A DNA stretch of 64,000 nt from the NCBI RefSeq assembly GCF_006542335.1, contig NZ_CP032485.1, forward strand, positions 1,436,501 through 1,500,500. The letters run 5' to 3'. The notes below the pieces were generated by a model. That model ran no database searches. It saw only the letters and a list, made by a program, of their open reading frames with translations, and had not been told where the DNA came from. The stretch is from Neokomagataea tanensis. Lineage in GTDB: Bacteria > Pseudomonadota > Alphaproteobacteria > Acetobacterales > Acetobacteraceae. Both the position numbers and the translations under genes were made by a program. Of the stretch, positions 26,689 to 35,672 are shown one piece after another (within the stretch, counting starts at the first letter, position 1; every line of letters starts with the position of its first letter).

Positions 26689-29445
26689 TTAGAATGATTT
26701 GAGCAGGCGTTGAAGGTAATCTAACTCACTTTGTGGGCGTGTGCGGTCAGCGGCACGACGGCGAAGTTCCTGCTCGATATCGCGAGCACGGTCGCGGGTA
26801 TTTTTATCTGGTATGTGCGCATCGCTGTCTTGCCCGTCATGGCCTTCACCCATGCTGCGGCCAAGCGGGTCCTGATTTTTGCCTTGTGAAGGCTTACCCG
26901 CCCCGCTCTGGCCAGAGCTTGAGCCGCTCCCTGAGTCATCATCGTCATCATCATCTGGATCGGAAGAGCCAGATTGGTCACCGTTCCCTTGAGATTGCTG
27001 CGAAGACTTTTGGGAGCCATCAGGCTTATGACTGGGGGGCGAGGGGGGAATAAAGCTGAGCTTGCTCTGACCGTCACCTGAGGATGATTTTTGGTTTTTC
27101 TGCATTTGCTGGTTGGCCTGTTTGAGGTCGTCCAGCACTTTTTGCTCAGCTATGGCCGCATCTTGGTCATGTCTTTCCGCAAGAGCATGACGCGCAGTAA
27201 GCATATCAGCTTTTGCTTTATCGAAAGCTTCAGCTTTTTTGCCGGTCGTATCCTGAGTGTGTTGCCCAAGAACACCGTCTAAAACCGTTAAGGCACGCTG
27301 TAATGCATGGTCTTCGCGGCGTTGAGGGGCCTGCGATGCGACGGTTTTCTCATCCACTGGTAGCGTCTGAGACGGTTTATTGTTGCTGCTGCTGGCGGGG
27401 GGTTGCATGCCAAGTTGCTTCAGCAAATCCTCGGTCGACATTTTGCTAATGTCTGTTGGCTCGTCATCTTGCGTCGATTGGGCTGCTTTATGCGCTGCAG
27501 AGAGGCGTTGCTGTGTATGATCCAGCAATTCTGTTTCCCGCCGAATAAGATCCCGCAGCGCAGAGCGGTCGAGCCGTGCTTCGGCTTGTGCTTTCATCGT
27601 TTGGGCAAGGTTAAGCACGTCTTCCGGTCCTGCCTGCCGCATGTGCTCAGCCATATCTTCCATGTCTTGCAGGGTTTTGAGCGCATTTTCCGCTTGGCCC
27701 TGCATTGCTTGGGAGTGGAGCTGCGCTAGTGGCGCGGAAAAGGGGTCGGAATTTGCCGCACCGGAACTCGGCATAATGACGCCCGTCTCCGCAGCGCGCT
27801 TAAAGAGGAGGCTCATTCGGTAAGTGAGGGCTGATTTGAGGGCATCTGTAAGGTTTTGCAGAGTCTTCTGCGCTTCGAGCGATGCCATTCCTTGGTCGGT
27901 AGCGCTGAGATTATTTAAATATTGGCGTAATGCCTCTTCCGCAGCCCGCACAGAGGCCGCCGCATTTGCTGTTTCAGGGCCATCATGCTTGAGGTCTTCG
28001 ACGTAAAGAGCGAGGTTCCATAACGCACCTGTTATAGCCTCTGCGTGTTCAGGCGCGTTGGGTGTAAAGTCGGGCAGGTGCGTTGCCAGCAATGTAAGTG
28101 TGGTCAATACAGGGCGAGATGACGGTGCTTCAGTCAAAAGAAATAATTCTTTTGATGCGTCCGCCGGTGTTTCTTTACCGAGCATAAGCCGTGCCCGTAG
28201 AGCGACGAGAGCTCGGGCTAGCGGGTCAGTGAAGTGTCGGGCGCCAAGACGGAAGTGTACAGTCTGGCTTTGGGATTCTTTGCCAGAGACGCTTTTGGCA
28301 TGAAGGGTGGCAGCTACTTCCATCCCCGCTAGAGGGTCGTCTGAAAGGTCCGGCTGTGCCGTGCCGGCTGCGGATTTAGGATGTTGGTTAAGGGGAATCC
28401 TCACGTGTCGGGCGGCGCCGAGGCCGTCGGGGGCGGTAATAATGGCTTCAAGGGATTCTATCCCGTAAGGCTGCTCAACCTTCCATGGTAGAGCGGTACG
28501 CCACGACGGATCATTTGTGAGGGTATCACGGAAGGGGCCCGGTTTGCCGTTCCAACGGACAACAGGTGCAGGGTTGGGAGCGATGCTGATAGGCCATGAT
28601 CCAATGCTCCGGCCACGCACACTCAAACGCAGTGTTCGGGTATTGTGCAGTGTGGCCTGTAATTTCCAGCTTCCTGCGCCTAAGGTTTCAAGCCCGGTAA
28701 TTGCTGCACCGTGCAGTCGGGGCTGCCCGGAAGCGTTGCTTACAACAGCTGAGAAGTGCGCGCCTTCTGGAAGTGGTGGGATGGCTGATGAGTTTTGATT
28801 TAAAAAAATTGGTGCACCAGGCGCGTAAGAAGGAAGATCGACCCATGCTTGCAGCGTTGGCATGGGTGTATCGGCATCGTCCTGCCCGGGGACATACCCA
28901 GCCCAAAGGCGCGATGGGCCGTGTGAGCCAGCCACGGCAAAGCTGATAATAACTGCGGCAACAAGCCCAGCAGATAATTTACGTGTTTGGGTCGTAATCC
29001 GTAGCTTTGGGAGGCCAGCTTTTAGAGGGCCAATGCGCTGTAGTGTTTGTTGGATATGCGTGACCCAGAGTGCATTTTGATCTGCTGATGTTCGGTCTGT
29101 TGCAGGTTTGTCCTGCAGCGTCAGCAGAGGGTTATGTGCAAGCCCGGATGCGAGCTCAATGCGCCGATCAACCTGTTCCGCGTTTGCTTTTGGAATGCAC
29201 CGCAATTTCAGCCATAAATAACGGATAACGGCAATAAAAAGCCCAGCTTCCAGCAAGAAATGTAGAATGTCGGGGAGGCTCTGAGGCAATCTTAGTAAGC
29301 ATGAAATACTGTAAATGCCGAGCAGTATTGCAGGGTATTTGAAGGCAGGGAGCGCACGCTCAAACCATATGACACGTGCGGCTCGTTGCCGAACGCTGCT
29401 TAGGTGGCGTAATTGCTTTGGGGTTTGGGGCGTGCGCTCAGTCAT
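26689..29445 (-). CDS. TIGR02302/DUF4175 family membrane protein
   Basis: A 918-residue protein. Two or three hydrophobic segments lie in the first 175 residues (around 35-90 and 155-175), followed by a long, presumably periplasmic region. From about residue 560 it is helical and rich in Q, E, A and K, then becomes very low in complexity, with a run of Asp (about 840-848) and Ser/Gly/Gln repeats, before a basic helical end (RARDIEQELRRRAADRTRPQ). This layout and the conserved tail fit the alphaproteobacterial TIGR02302 family, whose function is unknown. It begins 8 bases after the lysA stop, so both share an operon. Confidence 0.85.
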   Translation of the reverse strand: MTERTPQTPKQLRHLSSVRQRAARVIWFERALPAFKYPAILLGIYSISCLLRLPQSLPDILHFLLEAGLFIAVIRYLWLKLRCIPKANAEQVDRRIELASGLAHNPLLTLQDKPATDRTSADQNALWVTHIQQTLQRIGPLKAGLPKLRITTQTRKLSAGLVAAVIISFAVAGSHGPSRLWAGYVPGQDDADTPMPTLQAWVDLPSYAPGAPIFLNQNSSAIPPLPEGAHFSAVVSNASGQPRLHGAAITGLETLGAGSWKLQATLHNTRTLRLSVRGRSIGSWPISIAPNPAPVVRWNGKPGPFRDTLTNDPSWRTALPWKVEQPYGIESLEAIITAPDGLGAARHVRIPLNQHPKSAAGTAQPDLSDDPLAGMEVAATLHAKSVSGKESQSQTVHFRLGARHFTDPLARALVALRARLMLGKETPADASKELFLLTEAPSSRPVLTTLTLLATHLPDFTPNAPEHAEAITGALWNLALYVEDLKHDGPETANAAASVRAAEEALRQYLNNLSATDQGMASLEAQKTLQNLTDALKSALTYRMSLLFKRAAETGVIMPSSGAANSDPFSAPLAQLHSQAMQGQAENALKTLQDMEDMAEHMRQAGPEDVLNLAQTMKAQAEARLDRSALRDLIRRETELLDHTQQRLSAAHKAAQSTQDDEPTDISKMSTEDLLKQLGMQPPASSSNNKPSQTLPVDEKTVASQAPQRREDHALQRALTVLDGVLGQHTQDTTGKKAEAFDKAKADMLTARHALAERHDQDAAIAEQKVLDDLKQANQQMQKNQKSSSGDGQSKLSFIPPSPPSHKPDGSQKSSQQSQGNGDQSGSSDPDDDDDDDSGSGSSSGQSGAGKPSQGKNQDPLGRSMGEGHDGQDSDAHIPDKNTRDRARDIEQELRRRAADRTRPQSELDYLQRLLKSF

Positions 29446-29453
29446 GGAAAATT

Positions 29454-30800
29454 TTAGAGCCAGTCCGGCAAAGTTTCAGCGGCGATTAATTCAGCTATGC
29501 TCTGCCGCTTGCGTATACAGCTCCAGCGACCGTTATCGACTAGTGCCTGTGCCACAAATGGACGCGAGTTATATGTCGAGCTCATGACGGAACCATAAGC
29601 CCCGGCATCAAGAAAAGCGACCAAGTCACCGCGTTGTAGTTTGGTTGGGAGTGGACGGTTACGGGCAAAAACATCGCTGCTTTCGCATACAGGACCAACG
29701 ACATGCCATGGTTTGAGCGTGTCATGTGCAAGAGTGGGGGAGACGGGTACAATTCCGTGCCATGAATCGTACATGGCTGGGCGCGCCAAGTCGTTCATCC
29801 CACCATCAACAATAAGAAAATCGGGCGTTCCACGGGCGGGGTTTCCCGCTTTGGTTTCGATAACACGGGTGATGAAAAGCCCTGTTGGTGCTGCTAACCA
29901 GCGCCCTGGCTCCAAACCAATGGTAACATCCAATCCGCCAAGCGTTTCAGCTATAACACCAGCGAGCATGTCGGGGGCGGGAGCAATTTCGTCACGGTAC
30001 GAGATGCCGAGCCCCCCACCACAGTCGACAATTTCAACTGTCTGACCTTGGCTACGCAAAGCGCGGACCATCTCAGCAAGGCGCTCATAGCCCCGTCGGA
30101 AAGGCTCCGCCGCAAGCATCTGGCTGCCTAGATGCACCGCTAAGCCAATGACGTGAATGGCCCGGAATTTCTGTGCTTCCACGTAGAGAGAAAGGGCTTG
30201 GTCGTAGGCGATCCCGAATTTATCGTCTGCGCGCCCCGTTGAGATTTTATCGTGTGTTTGTGCGTCTACATCGGGGTTAACCCGCAGGGTAACGCGGATA
30301 CGAAAACCATCGCTGCTGGGCGCTTCCTCAGCAAGTGCGGCTAAACGGTAGAGTTCTTCTACGCTTTCAACGTTAATTTGACCGATTCGTGCGGCAATTG
30401 CAGCTCGAAGCTCTTGATCGCTTTTTCCAACGCCAGAGAACACGATTGCTTCAGGCGCAATGCCAGCAGCCAGAGCGCGTGCCATTTCACCGCCGCTCAC
30501 AATATCGACGCCGTAGCCACAATCTTTCAAAATGCGGAGCGTCGCTTGGTGATCTTGTGCCTTCATAGCGAAATGAAAGCTCATCGGAAGGTCGCGTGCT
30601 GTGAAAGCCGCTTTGAGGTCTGCCGCACGGCGCCTGAGCGTGCCTGCACCCGTTATCCAGCATGGTGTGCCCAGTTCGCGGGCAATATGCTCAACGGGTA
30701 CATCTTCAAACAACAGACCATCGCGAGGATCCATCCGCAAAGAGGGGCGGCTGGCGAGAAGATCGTTGGGAGTTGGGTCGGTATAAAGGGTGCTTGTCAT
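29454..30800 (-). CDS. lysA: Diaminopimelate decarboxylase
   Basis: A 448-residue fold-type III PLP enzyme that makes L-lysine from meso-diaminopimelate. The PLP lysine is in SFHFAMKAQ (Lys80), and GGGLGISY, LEPGRWLAAPTGLFI and VGPVCESSDVFA carry phosphate- and substrate-binding residues, with the C-terminal active-site cysteine in CESSD. It is a little longer than the typical 420 residues because of an N-terminal extension. It is the first gene of a lysA-DUF4175 unit, divergent from cdd. Confidence 0.96.
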   Translation of the reverse strand: MTSTLYTDPTPNDLLASRPSLRMDPRDGLLFEDVPVEHIARELGTPCWITGAGTLRRRAADLKAAFTARDLPMSFHFAMKAQDHQATLRILKDCGYGVDIVSGGEMARALAAGIAPEAIVFSGVGKSDQELRAAIAARIGQINVESVEELYRLAALAEEAPSSDGFRIRVTLRVNPDVDAQTHDKISTGRADDKFGIAYDQALSLYVEAQKFRAIHVIGLAVHLGSQMLAAEPFRRGYERLAEMVRALRSQGQTVEIVDCGGGLGISYRDEIAPAPDMLAGVIAETLGGLDVTIGLEPGRWLAAPTGLFITRVIETKAGNPARGTPDFLIVDGGMNDLARPAMYDSWHGIVPVSPTLAHDTLKPWHVVGPVCESSDVFARNRPLPTKLQRGDLVAFLDAGAYGSVMSSTYNSRPFVAQALVDNGRWSCIRKRQSIAELIAAETLPDWL

Positions 30801-30981
30801 GACGTGGAAAGCCTATCGCACCATGAAGCCCCTTCCAAGCCATCACTTCTGTAATTAAAGGGGAATCTGTAAGCTAAACTCTTTGGTCCTGTCTCGCTCG
30901 TGGCTTTACGGTCTCAAGGGTAGCGGAAGTTATATTTTGGTCTCAGGTGACTGTGGTCAATCATGTTGAGTGGAGTTCTAG

Positions 30982-31380
30982 ATGATGAGCGATTTGCAAA
31001 GTTTAATTAACGCGGCATTGGCGGCCCGTGAAAAAGCATACGCTCCTTATTCCAAATTCTCGGTTGGTGTGGCGTTGCGTTCAGCAGGGCAAGTTTTTAG
31101 CGGGTGCAATGTAGAAAATGCTGCATATCCGCTCGGTAGCTGTGCAGAAGCTGGCGCTATTTCCGCAATGGTCATGGCAGGTCAGGCGAATATTGAAGAA
31201 ATTGTAGTCGTAGGTGGTGAAATGCCATGTACGCCATGTGGTGGATGCCGCCAAAAGCTGCGTGAGTTTGGTGCGCCAGATTTAAAGGTGCATATGGTCA
31301 ATCCGCGTGGTGATATTCTACTGCAGCGCAGTCTAAGCGATCTTTTGCCGGACTCATTCGGTCCAGAGCATTTGGGCTAG
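30982..31380 (+). CDS. cdd: Cytidine deaminase
   Basis: A 132-residue homotetrameric-type cytidine deaminase for pyrimidine salvage. It has YAPYSKFSVGVAL, NVENAAYPLGSCAEAGAI with the zinc-ligand Cys and catalytic Glu, and PCTPCGGCRQKLREF with the other two zinc cysteines. A GGAG precedes two consecutive ATGs (30982 and 30985). Confidence 0.97.
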   Translation: MMSDLQSLINAALAAREKAYAPYSKFSVGVALRSAGQVFSGCNVENAAYPLGSCAEAGAISAMVMAGQANIEEIVVVGGEMPCTPCGGCRQKLREFGAPDLKVHMVNPRGDILLQRSLSDLLPDSFGPEHLG

Positions 31381-31446
31381 TGTAGTATTTGCTTCTTTAT
31401 TTTTGGTGTGTATTGTAACTTTGAATAATTATCAGGGATAAATCCA

Positions 31447-32875
31447 GTGGAAGATAGCACTACGAAAACTCTCTCTAGTTATTCAAAATTACCGAAGCGA
31501 ATATTTGAAAATGATGGCATTTGGCCCGACCCAAAATATAAAGTCTCCTTAGTAGCTTGTGCCCGTTGGGAAGCTGGTTACATAAATGAATGGCTAATGT
31601 ACCATCAATCTATTGGTATTGATCACGTTTATTTATATTGTAATGATGATGATCCTATTGCTTTATATGAAAAAGTTATTCCCTATACATTAGGGAATAA
31701 TCCATTTGTAACTTTTATTCATTACCCAAAAATTGGCCTGCAATTTCAGATGTATTTCCACTTTAACCGGAATTATATGCCTGAGACCGAATGGTTTATG
31801 TTTTTAGATATTGACGAGTTTTTTTTGTATTCGCTCGTTTGTAGGAATTACGCCTTTTTTAGCTTCATTCCCAAGCGACATGGAAGCTCTTTACGTCAAC
31901 TGGTGTAGTTTTGGGCATAACGGCCACAAAACGCGACCTGAGGGCAGTGTGCTCATAAATTATACAAGAAGAGAAGACGGAGTCACGCCGTTTACGAAAG
32001 TTCTCGTTAAATCAAGATCATTTCCTTACCAAGAGTTTTTCAAAAATCCGTCCCATCCGATCCAGCATGAGTATAATACTCTAAAAAAAATTAAGTCTTA
32101 CAACGTTTTATCAGAAAGTATGAGTGAATATTATTCAGAGTTTCCCAAAAGCGCGTGGGATTTCTTGCATAAGCATAATAGAAGAAAGTCAATAGTCGGA
32201 AAGGCATTCATTGCCCATTACAATATTAAATCCGATGAGGATTTTGATTTGAGAGTGAAGCGTGGGTTGAAGGGCGATTACGCAGCAGAAAAAATGTGGG
32301 GTGATAAGACGGAAGAAGAAAGAAAAATGCATCACCACTGGACTAATGCCGTCGAGGATTTATGCCTGCACGACTACTGGTACAATTATCTCGCGCAAAA
32401 GGCATGGTCGACTTCGCCGTTTCCAAAGCCTCGATGGCCGCTAATTACACATAATGCGAAAGCCACGCAGAGTTCGACGCTTCACCCGTGTAGTCCTAGC
32501 GAAGATGCTGCTAAGCTTATTAACCAAGCACCCAGAGGGCATTCTCAAGCACATACAGGGTTAGAAAGCAGGCCTTGGTGGCAAATCGAATTTGAAGAGA
32601 TAAAAAAAATCCACGAAGTTAGGCTTTTCAACCGCTTGGATGGTGTTTTCGAGCGGATGAATCATTTCGCGCTTTTGACATCTAGCGATCAAGAGGTCTG
32701 GTTCGAGTTTTACGAACGAACGTCTGATGAGCCGTTTGGTGGGATGGATGGAACCCCGTTCGTTTGGGTTTCTGATGAAGGAATCGTAGCGCGTTGGCTT
32801 CGAATCGAACTGCGTGGTGAGCCTAATTATTTAAACCTAGATCAGGTAGAGATTTACGGGACAAGCCTGAGCTGA
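31447..32875 (+). pseudogene. Glycosyltransferase (GT92/DUF23-like) with discoidin-like C-terminus, frameshifted at a T8 run
   Basis: Two overlapping frames (31447-31908 and from about 31811 to 32875) form one 475-residue protein if one T is removed from the T8 run at 31819-31826. The N-terminal part is a GT-A fold glycosyltransferase: SLVACARWEAGYINEWLMYH, then WFMFLDIDEFF with the DxD metal site, continuing in the other frame as CIRSFVGITPFLASFPSD and VNWCSFGHNGH. Residues about 340-475 resemble an F5/8 type C (discoidin) beta-sandwich: NAKATQSST, PWWQIEFEEIKKIHEVRLFN, ending LNLDQVEIYG. The gene is AT-rich and begins with GTG. The break may be a sequencing slip, a null allele, or a phase-variable or slippery run. 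Confidence 0.82.
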
Positions 32876-32880
32876 GGTAC

Positions 32881-32914
32881 AAAAAAACCTGCCCGGAGAG
32901 GGGCAGGTTTTTTT
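32881..32914. terminator. Strong bidirectional rho-independent terminator
   Basis: AAAAAAACCTGCCC (32881-32894) is perfectly complementary to GGGCAGGTTTTTTT (32901-32914) with a GGAGAG loop. It has a T run on both strands and lies between the convergent glycosyltransferase and infC, so it should end both transcripts. Confidence 0.93.
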
Positions 32915-32932
32915 GGGAGGGCTCTTTTGCGT

Positions 32933-33469
32933 TTAGCGAGGAGCCATGACCATCAGCATCTGCCTGTTTTCAAGGCGAGGCATTTGCTCAATCTTAGCTT
33001 TTTCTTCGACTTCGATGCGGATGCGTTCCATCATCTTTGCGCCGAGCTCTTGGTGGGCCATTTCACGGCCTTTAAAGCGCAAAGAGACCTTTACCTTGTC
33101 GCCCGCGTCCAAGAAAGCATGAATGGCTTTGAGCTTTGTCTGGAAGTCATGCTCACCCGTACCCGGGCGGACCTTTACTTCCTTGATCTCAATAACCTTT
33201 TGCTTTTTACGAGCTTCGTTCTTTTTCTTCTGTTGCTCGTACTTGAACTTACCGTAGTCAAGAATTTTGACGACGGGTGGTACAGCTGTTGGGCTGATTT
33301 CGAGTAGGTCGAGACCAGATGCAAACGCGCGCGTTAGAGCATCGCGCGTCGACATGATCCCTTGCATTTCACCTTCCTCATCGATGAGGCGGACTTGAGG
33401 TACGCGGATCTCTTCGTTGACACGTGGTCCTTCACGTGTGGGCGCACTCTGCATCGGCGGTCTAGCTAT
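32933..33469 (-). CDS. infC: Translation initiation factor IF-3, probable AUA start
   Basis: A 178-residue IF-3: N-terminal domain (PRVNEEIRVPQVRLIDEEGE), a Lys-rich helix linker (KYEQQKKKNEARKKQK) and C-terminal domain (EVKVRPGTGEHDF; VSLRFKGREMAHQ). It binds the 30S subunit and checks start-codon pairing. The first ATG (33454) has no ribosome-binding site, but an AUA 15 bases upstream (33469-33467) has AGGAG at 33480-33476, spaced six bases, and adds IARPP, which extends the protein in the way its relatives begin. Non-canonical infC starts are the basis of IF-3 autoregulation in E. coli (AUU). It lies downstream of thrS. Confidence 0.95.
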   Translation of the reverse strand: MARPPMQSAPTREGPRVNEEIRVPQVRLIDEEGEMQGIMSTRDALTRAFASGLDLLEISPTAVPPVVKILDYGKFKYEQQKKKNEARKKQKVIEIKEVKVRPGTGEHDFQTKLKAIHAFLDAGDKVKVSLRFKGREMAHQELGAKMMERIRIEVEEKAKIEQMPRLENRQMLMVMAPR

Positions 33470-33511
33470 GGTCAGCTCCTGTCGTCAGTTTCTTAACTGT
33501 GTCTCTGTCGC

Positions 33512-33539
33512 GCTTTCCCAAGAATGGCCTTGGGAAAGC
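33512..33539 (-). repeat. Perfect stem-loop in the thrS-infC spacer
   Basis: GCTTTCCCAAG (33512-33522) and CTTGGGAAAGC (33529-33539) form an 11-base perfect stem with a 6-base loop, about 43 bases before the infC start on the minus strand. No T run follows, so it is more likely an mRNA processing, stability or attenuation element than a full terminator. Confidence 0.6.
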
Positions 33540-33593
33540 GGCAGAACATTACCTCTCAGCACATAGTCTTGTGACACGATCCGTGCAAGAGGA

Positions 33594-35537
33594 TTACGCG
33601 TCTTTGGTGGACAAACGTGCGAGATCGGGGGGTGTTGCCTCCGCGGAGAGTGCGCTGAGAGCTTCATCAAGCGTGAGAATGGTCTGTTGAGCGCCACCTA
33701 GGCGGCGCATGGCAACTTTGCGTTCTTCTGCTTCACGTCGCCCGACCACCAGAATTACGGGGACTCTGGCAAGGCTATGCTCGCGAATCTTGGCGTTGAT
33801 CTTGTCGTTGCGTGTGTCGGCTTCTGCCTGAAGGCCAGCGGCTTTGAGGGCGCTCACAACTTCATGCGCATAGTCGGCCGCATCGGACACGATGCTTGTC
33901 ACAACGATTTGTGTCGGTGCCAGCCAAAGCGGGAACTTCCCGGCATATTGTTCGATCAAAATGCCCAAGAAGCGCTCGAAGCTACCTAGAATAGCACGGT
34001 GCAGCATGACCGGGCGGTGGCGCTGGCTGTCTTCTCCGATGTAAGAGGCGTCCAAACGCTCTGGCAATACGTAGTCGACCTGCAGCGTGCCGCACTGCCA
34101 GTCACGTCCAATGGCATCTGTGAGCACGAATTCCAGCTTCGGACCATAAAACGCGCCTTCGCCGGGGTTTAACTCGTAGTCCACACCGACAATCTCGCAC
34201 GCTTTCTTCAAGGCGTTTTCTGCGCGGTCCCACGTTGCATCGTCACCAGCACGGGCTTCGGGACGATCCGAGAATTTGACACGGAAACTTTCGAAGCCAA
34301 GATCTTTATAGACTTCAGCGAGCATACGAACGAATTTTGCCGTTTCGTCGGCAATCTGCTCTTCCGTGCAGAAAACGTGAGCGTCATCTTGGGTAAAACC
34401 GCGGACGCGCATGATGCCATGCAGAGAGCCTGAAGGTTCATAGCGGTGGCACGCGCCAAATTCTGCCATTCGCAAAGGAAGTTCGCGGTATGAACGCAGG
34501 CCGTGACGGAAAATTTGCACGTGGCATGGGCAGTTCATGGGCTTAAGCGCGAGTGTTTTATCTTCATCTTCCACTTGGGCGATGAACATGTTCTCGCGGT
34601 ACTTGTCCCAGTGGCCCGAGGCTTCCCACAGGGCGCGGTCTACGAGTTGCGGTGTACGTACTTCTTCGTAGCCGTTTCGCTCTTGAGCGCGGCGCATGTA
34701 GTCTTGGAGGACGTTGTAAAGACGCCACCCTTTGCGATGCCAGAAAATTTGGCCGACAGCCTCTTCTTGAATGTGGAAGAGGTTCATTTCGCGGCCAATG
34801 CGGCGGTGGTCACGCTTTTCTGCTTCTTCAAGGCGAAGCAGATAGGCGTTTAGTTCTTTCTTGTCGCGCCATGCTGTGCCGTAAATACGGGTGAGCATGG
34901 GGTTGCGGTGGTCACCGCGCCAATAAGCACCTGCAACGCGCATAAGCTTAAACGCATTACCGATGTCGCCAGTGCTGCGCATGTGCGGGCCACGGCACAG
35001 ATCAAGCCATTCGCCTTGGCGGTAAATAGAAATCGCTTCGCTCTCGGGTAAGTCCCGGATCAGCTCCGCTTTGAAGTTTTCACCGCGCTGTTCGAAAAAT
35101 TCGATGGCAACGTCCCGGTCCCAGACTTCACGCGAGAAATCAGCGTTGGCAGCAATGATTTCATGCATCTTGGCTTCGATAGCTTCGAAGTCATCGGGGG
35201 TGAAGGGCTTGTCGCGGGCGAAGTCGTAGTAAAAACCATCTTTGATGCTCGGGCCAATGGTTACTTGCGTTTCAGGCCATAAAGACTGTACCGCCTCAGC
35301 CAAGACGTGCGCCGTATCGTGGCGGATCATCTCAAGGGCAGCATCGTCTTTTTTGGTAATGAAACGAATGCTGGCGTCATGCTCAATTGGCGTAGAAAGG
35401 TCGAGCTGCTTTCCGCCAATTTCCATGGCAAGCGCGGCTTTGGCAAGGCCCGGACCAATGGATGCCGCGACTGTCGTGCCCGTCACGGTCCCGTCGAAGG
35501 TGCGGACGCTTCCGTCGGGTAATGTGATGGCGGGCAT
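33594..35537 (-). CDS. thrS: Threonyl-tRNA synthetase
   Basis: A 647-residue class II synthetase of normal length. Order of domains: TGS (residues 1-60, [13 protein letters not shown]), the editing/second additional domain ([11 protein letters not shown] and later [11 protein letters not shown]), the catalytic core with [13 protein letters not shown] (zinc cysteine) and [20 protein letters not shown] (motif 2), [13 protein letters not shown] (motif 3), then the anticodon-binding domain from about residue 545. AAAGGAG precedes the ATG. It is followed by infC on the same strand, a common arrangement. Confidence 0.98.
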   Translation of the reverse strand: MPAITLPDGSVRTFDGTVTGTTVAASIGPGLAKAALAMEIGGKQLDLSTPIEHDASIRFITKKDDAALEMIRHDTAHVLAEAVQSLWPETQVTIGPSIKDGFYYDFARDKPFTPDDFEAIEAKMHEIIAANADFSREVWDRDVAIEFFEQRGENFKAELIRDLPESEAISIYRQGEWLDLCRGPHMRSTGDIGNAFKLMRVAGAYWRGDHRNPMLTRIYGTAWRDKKELNAYLLRLEEAEKRDHRRIGREMNLFHIQEEAVGQIFWHRKGWRLYNVLQDYMRRAQERNGYEEVRTPQLVDRALWEASGHWDKYRENMFIAQVEDEDKTLALKPMNCPCHVQIFRHGLRSYRELPLRMAEFGACHRYEPSGSLHGIMRVRGFTQDDAHVFCTEEQIADETAKFVRMLAEVYKDLGFESFRVKFSDRPEARAGDDATWDRAENALKKACEIVGVDYELNPGEGAFYGPKLEFVLTDAIGRDWQCGTLQVDYVLPERLDASYIGEDSQRHRPVMLHRAILGSFERFLGILIEQYAGKFPLWLAPTQIVVTSIVSDAADYAHEVVSALKAAGLQAEADTRNDKINAKIREHSLARVPVILVVGRREAEERKVAMRRLGGAQQTILTLDEALSALSAEATPPDLARLSTKDA

Positions 35538-35672
35538 GAGGCGCTCCTTTAAGCAGACGAAGCATTTGCCGTAGGGTTACGTCAAATGCCACAAAACAGA
35601 ATGGGCTAAATGGCCTTATTCTACCTCATGCTGCAAGACCCAGCGTGAGGAAAGTCTGCGAGAAAAGTACCT

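Noticed and set aside
31819..31826. Programmed ribosomal frameshift at the T8 run
   Set aside because: No stimulatory structure or conserved slippery heptamer was recognised, and the shift falls in the middle of the catalytic motif; phase variation, slippage in transcription or sequencing error are better explanations.
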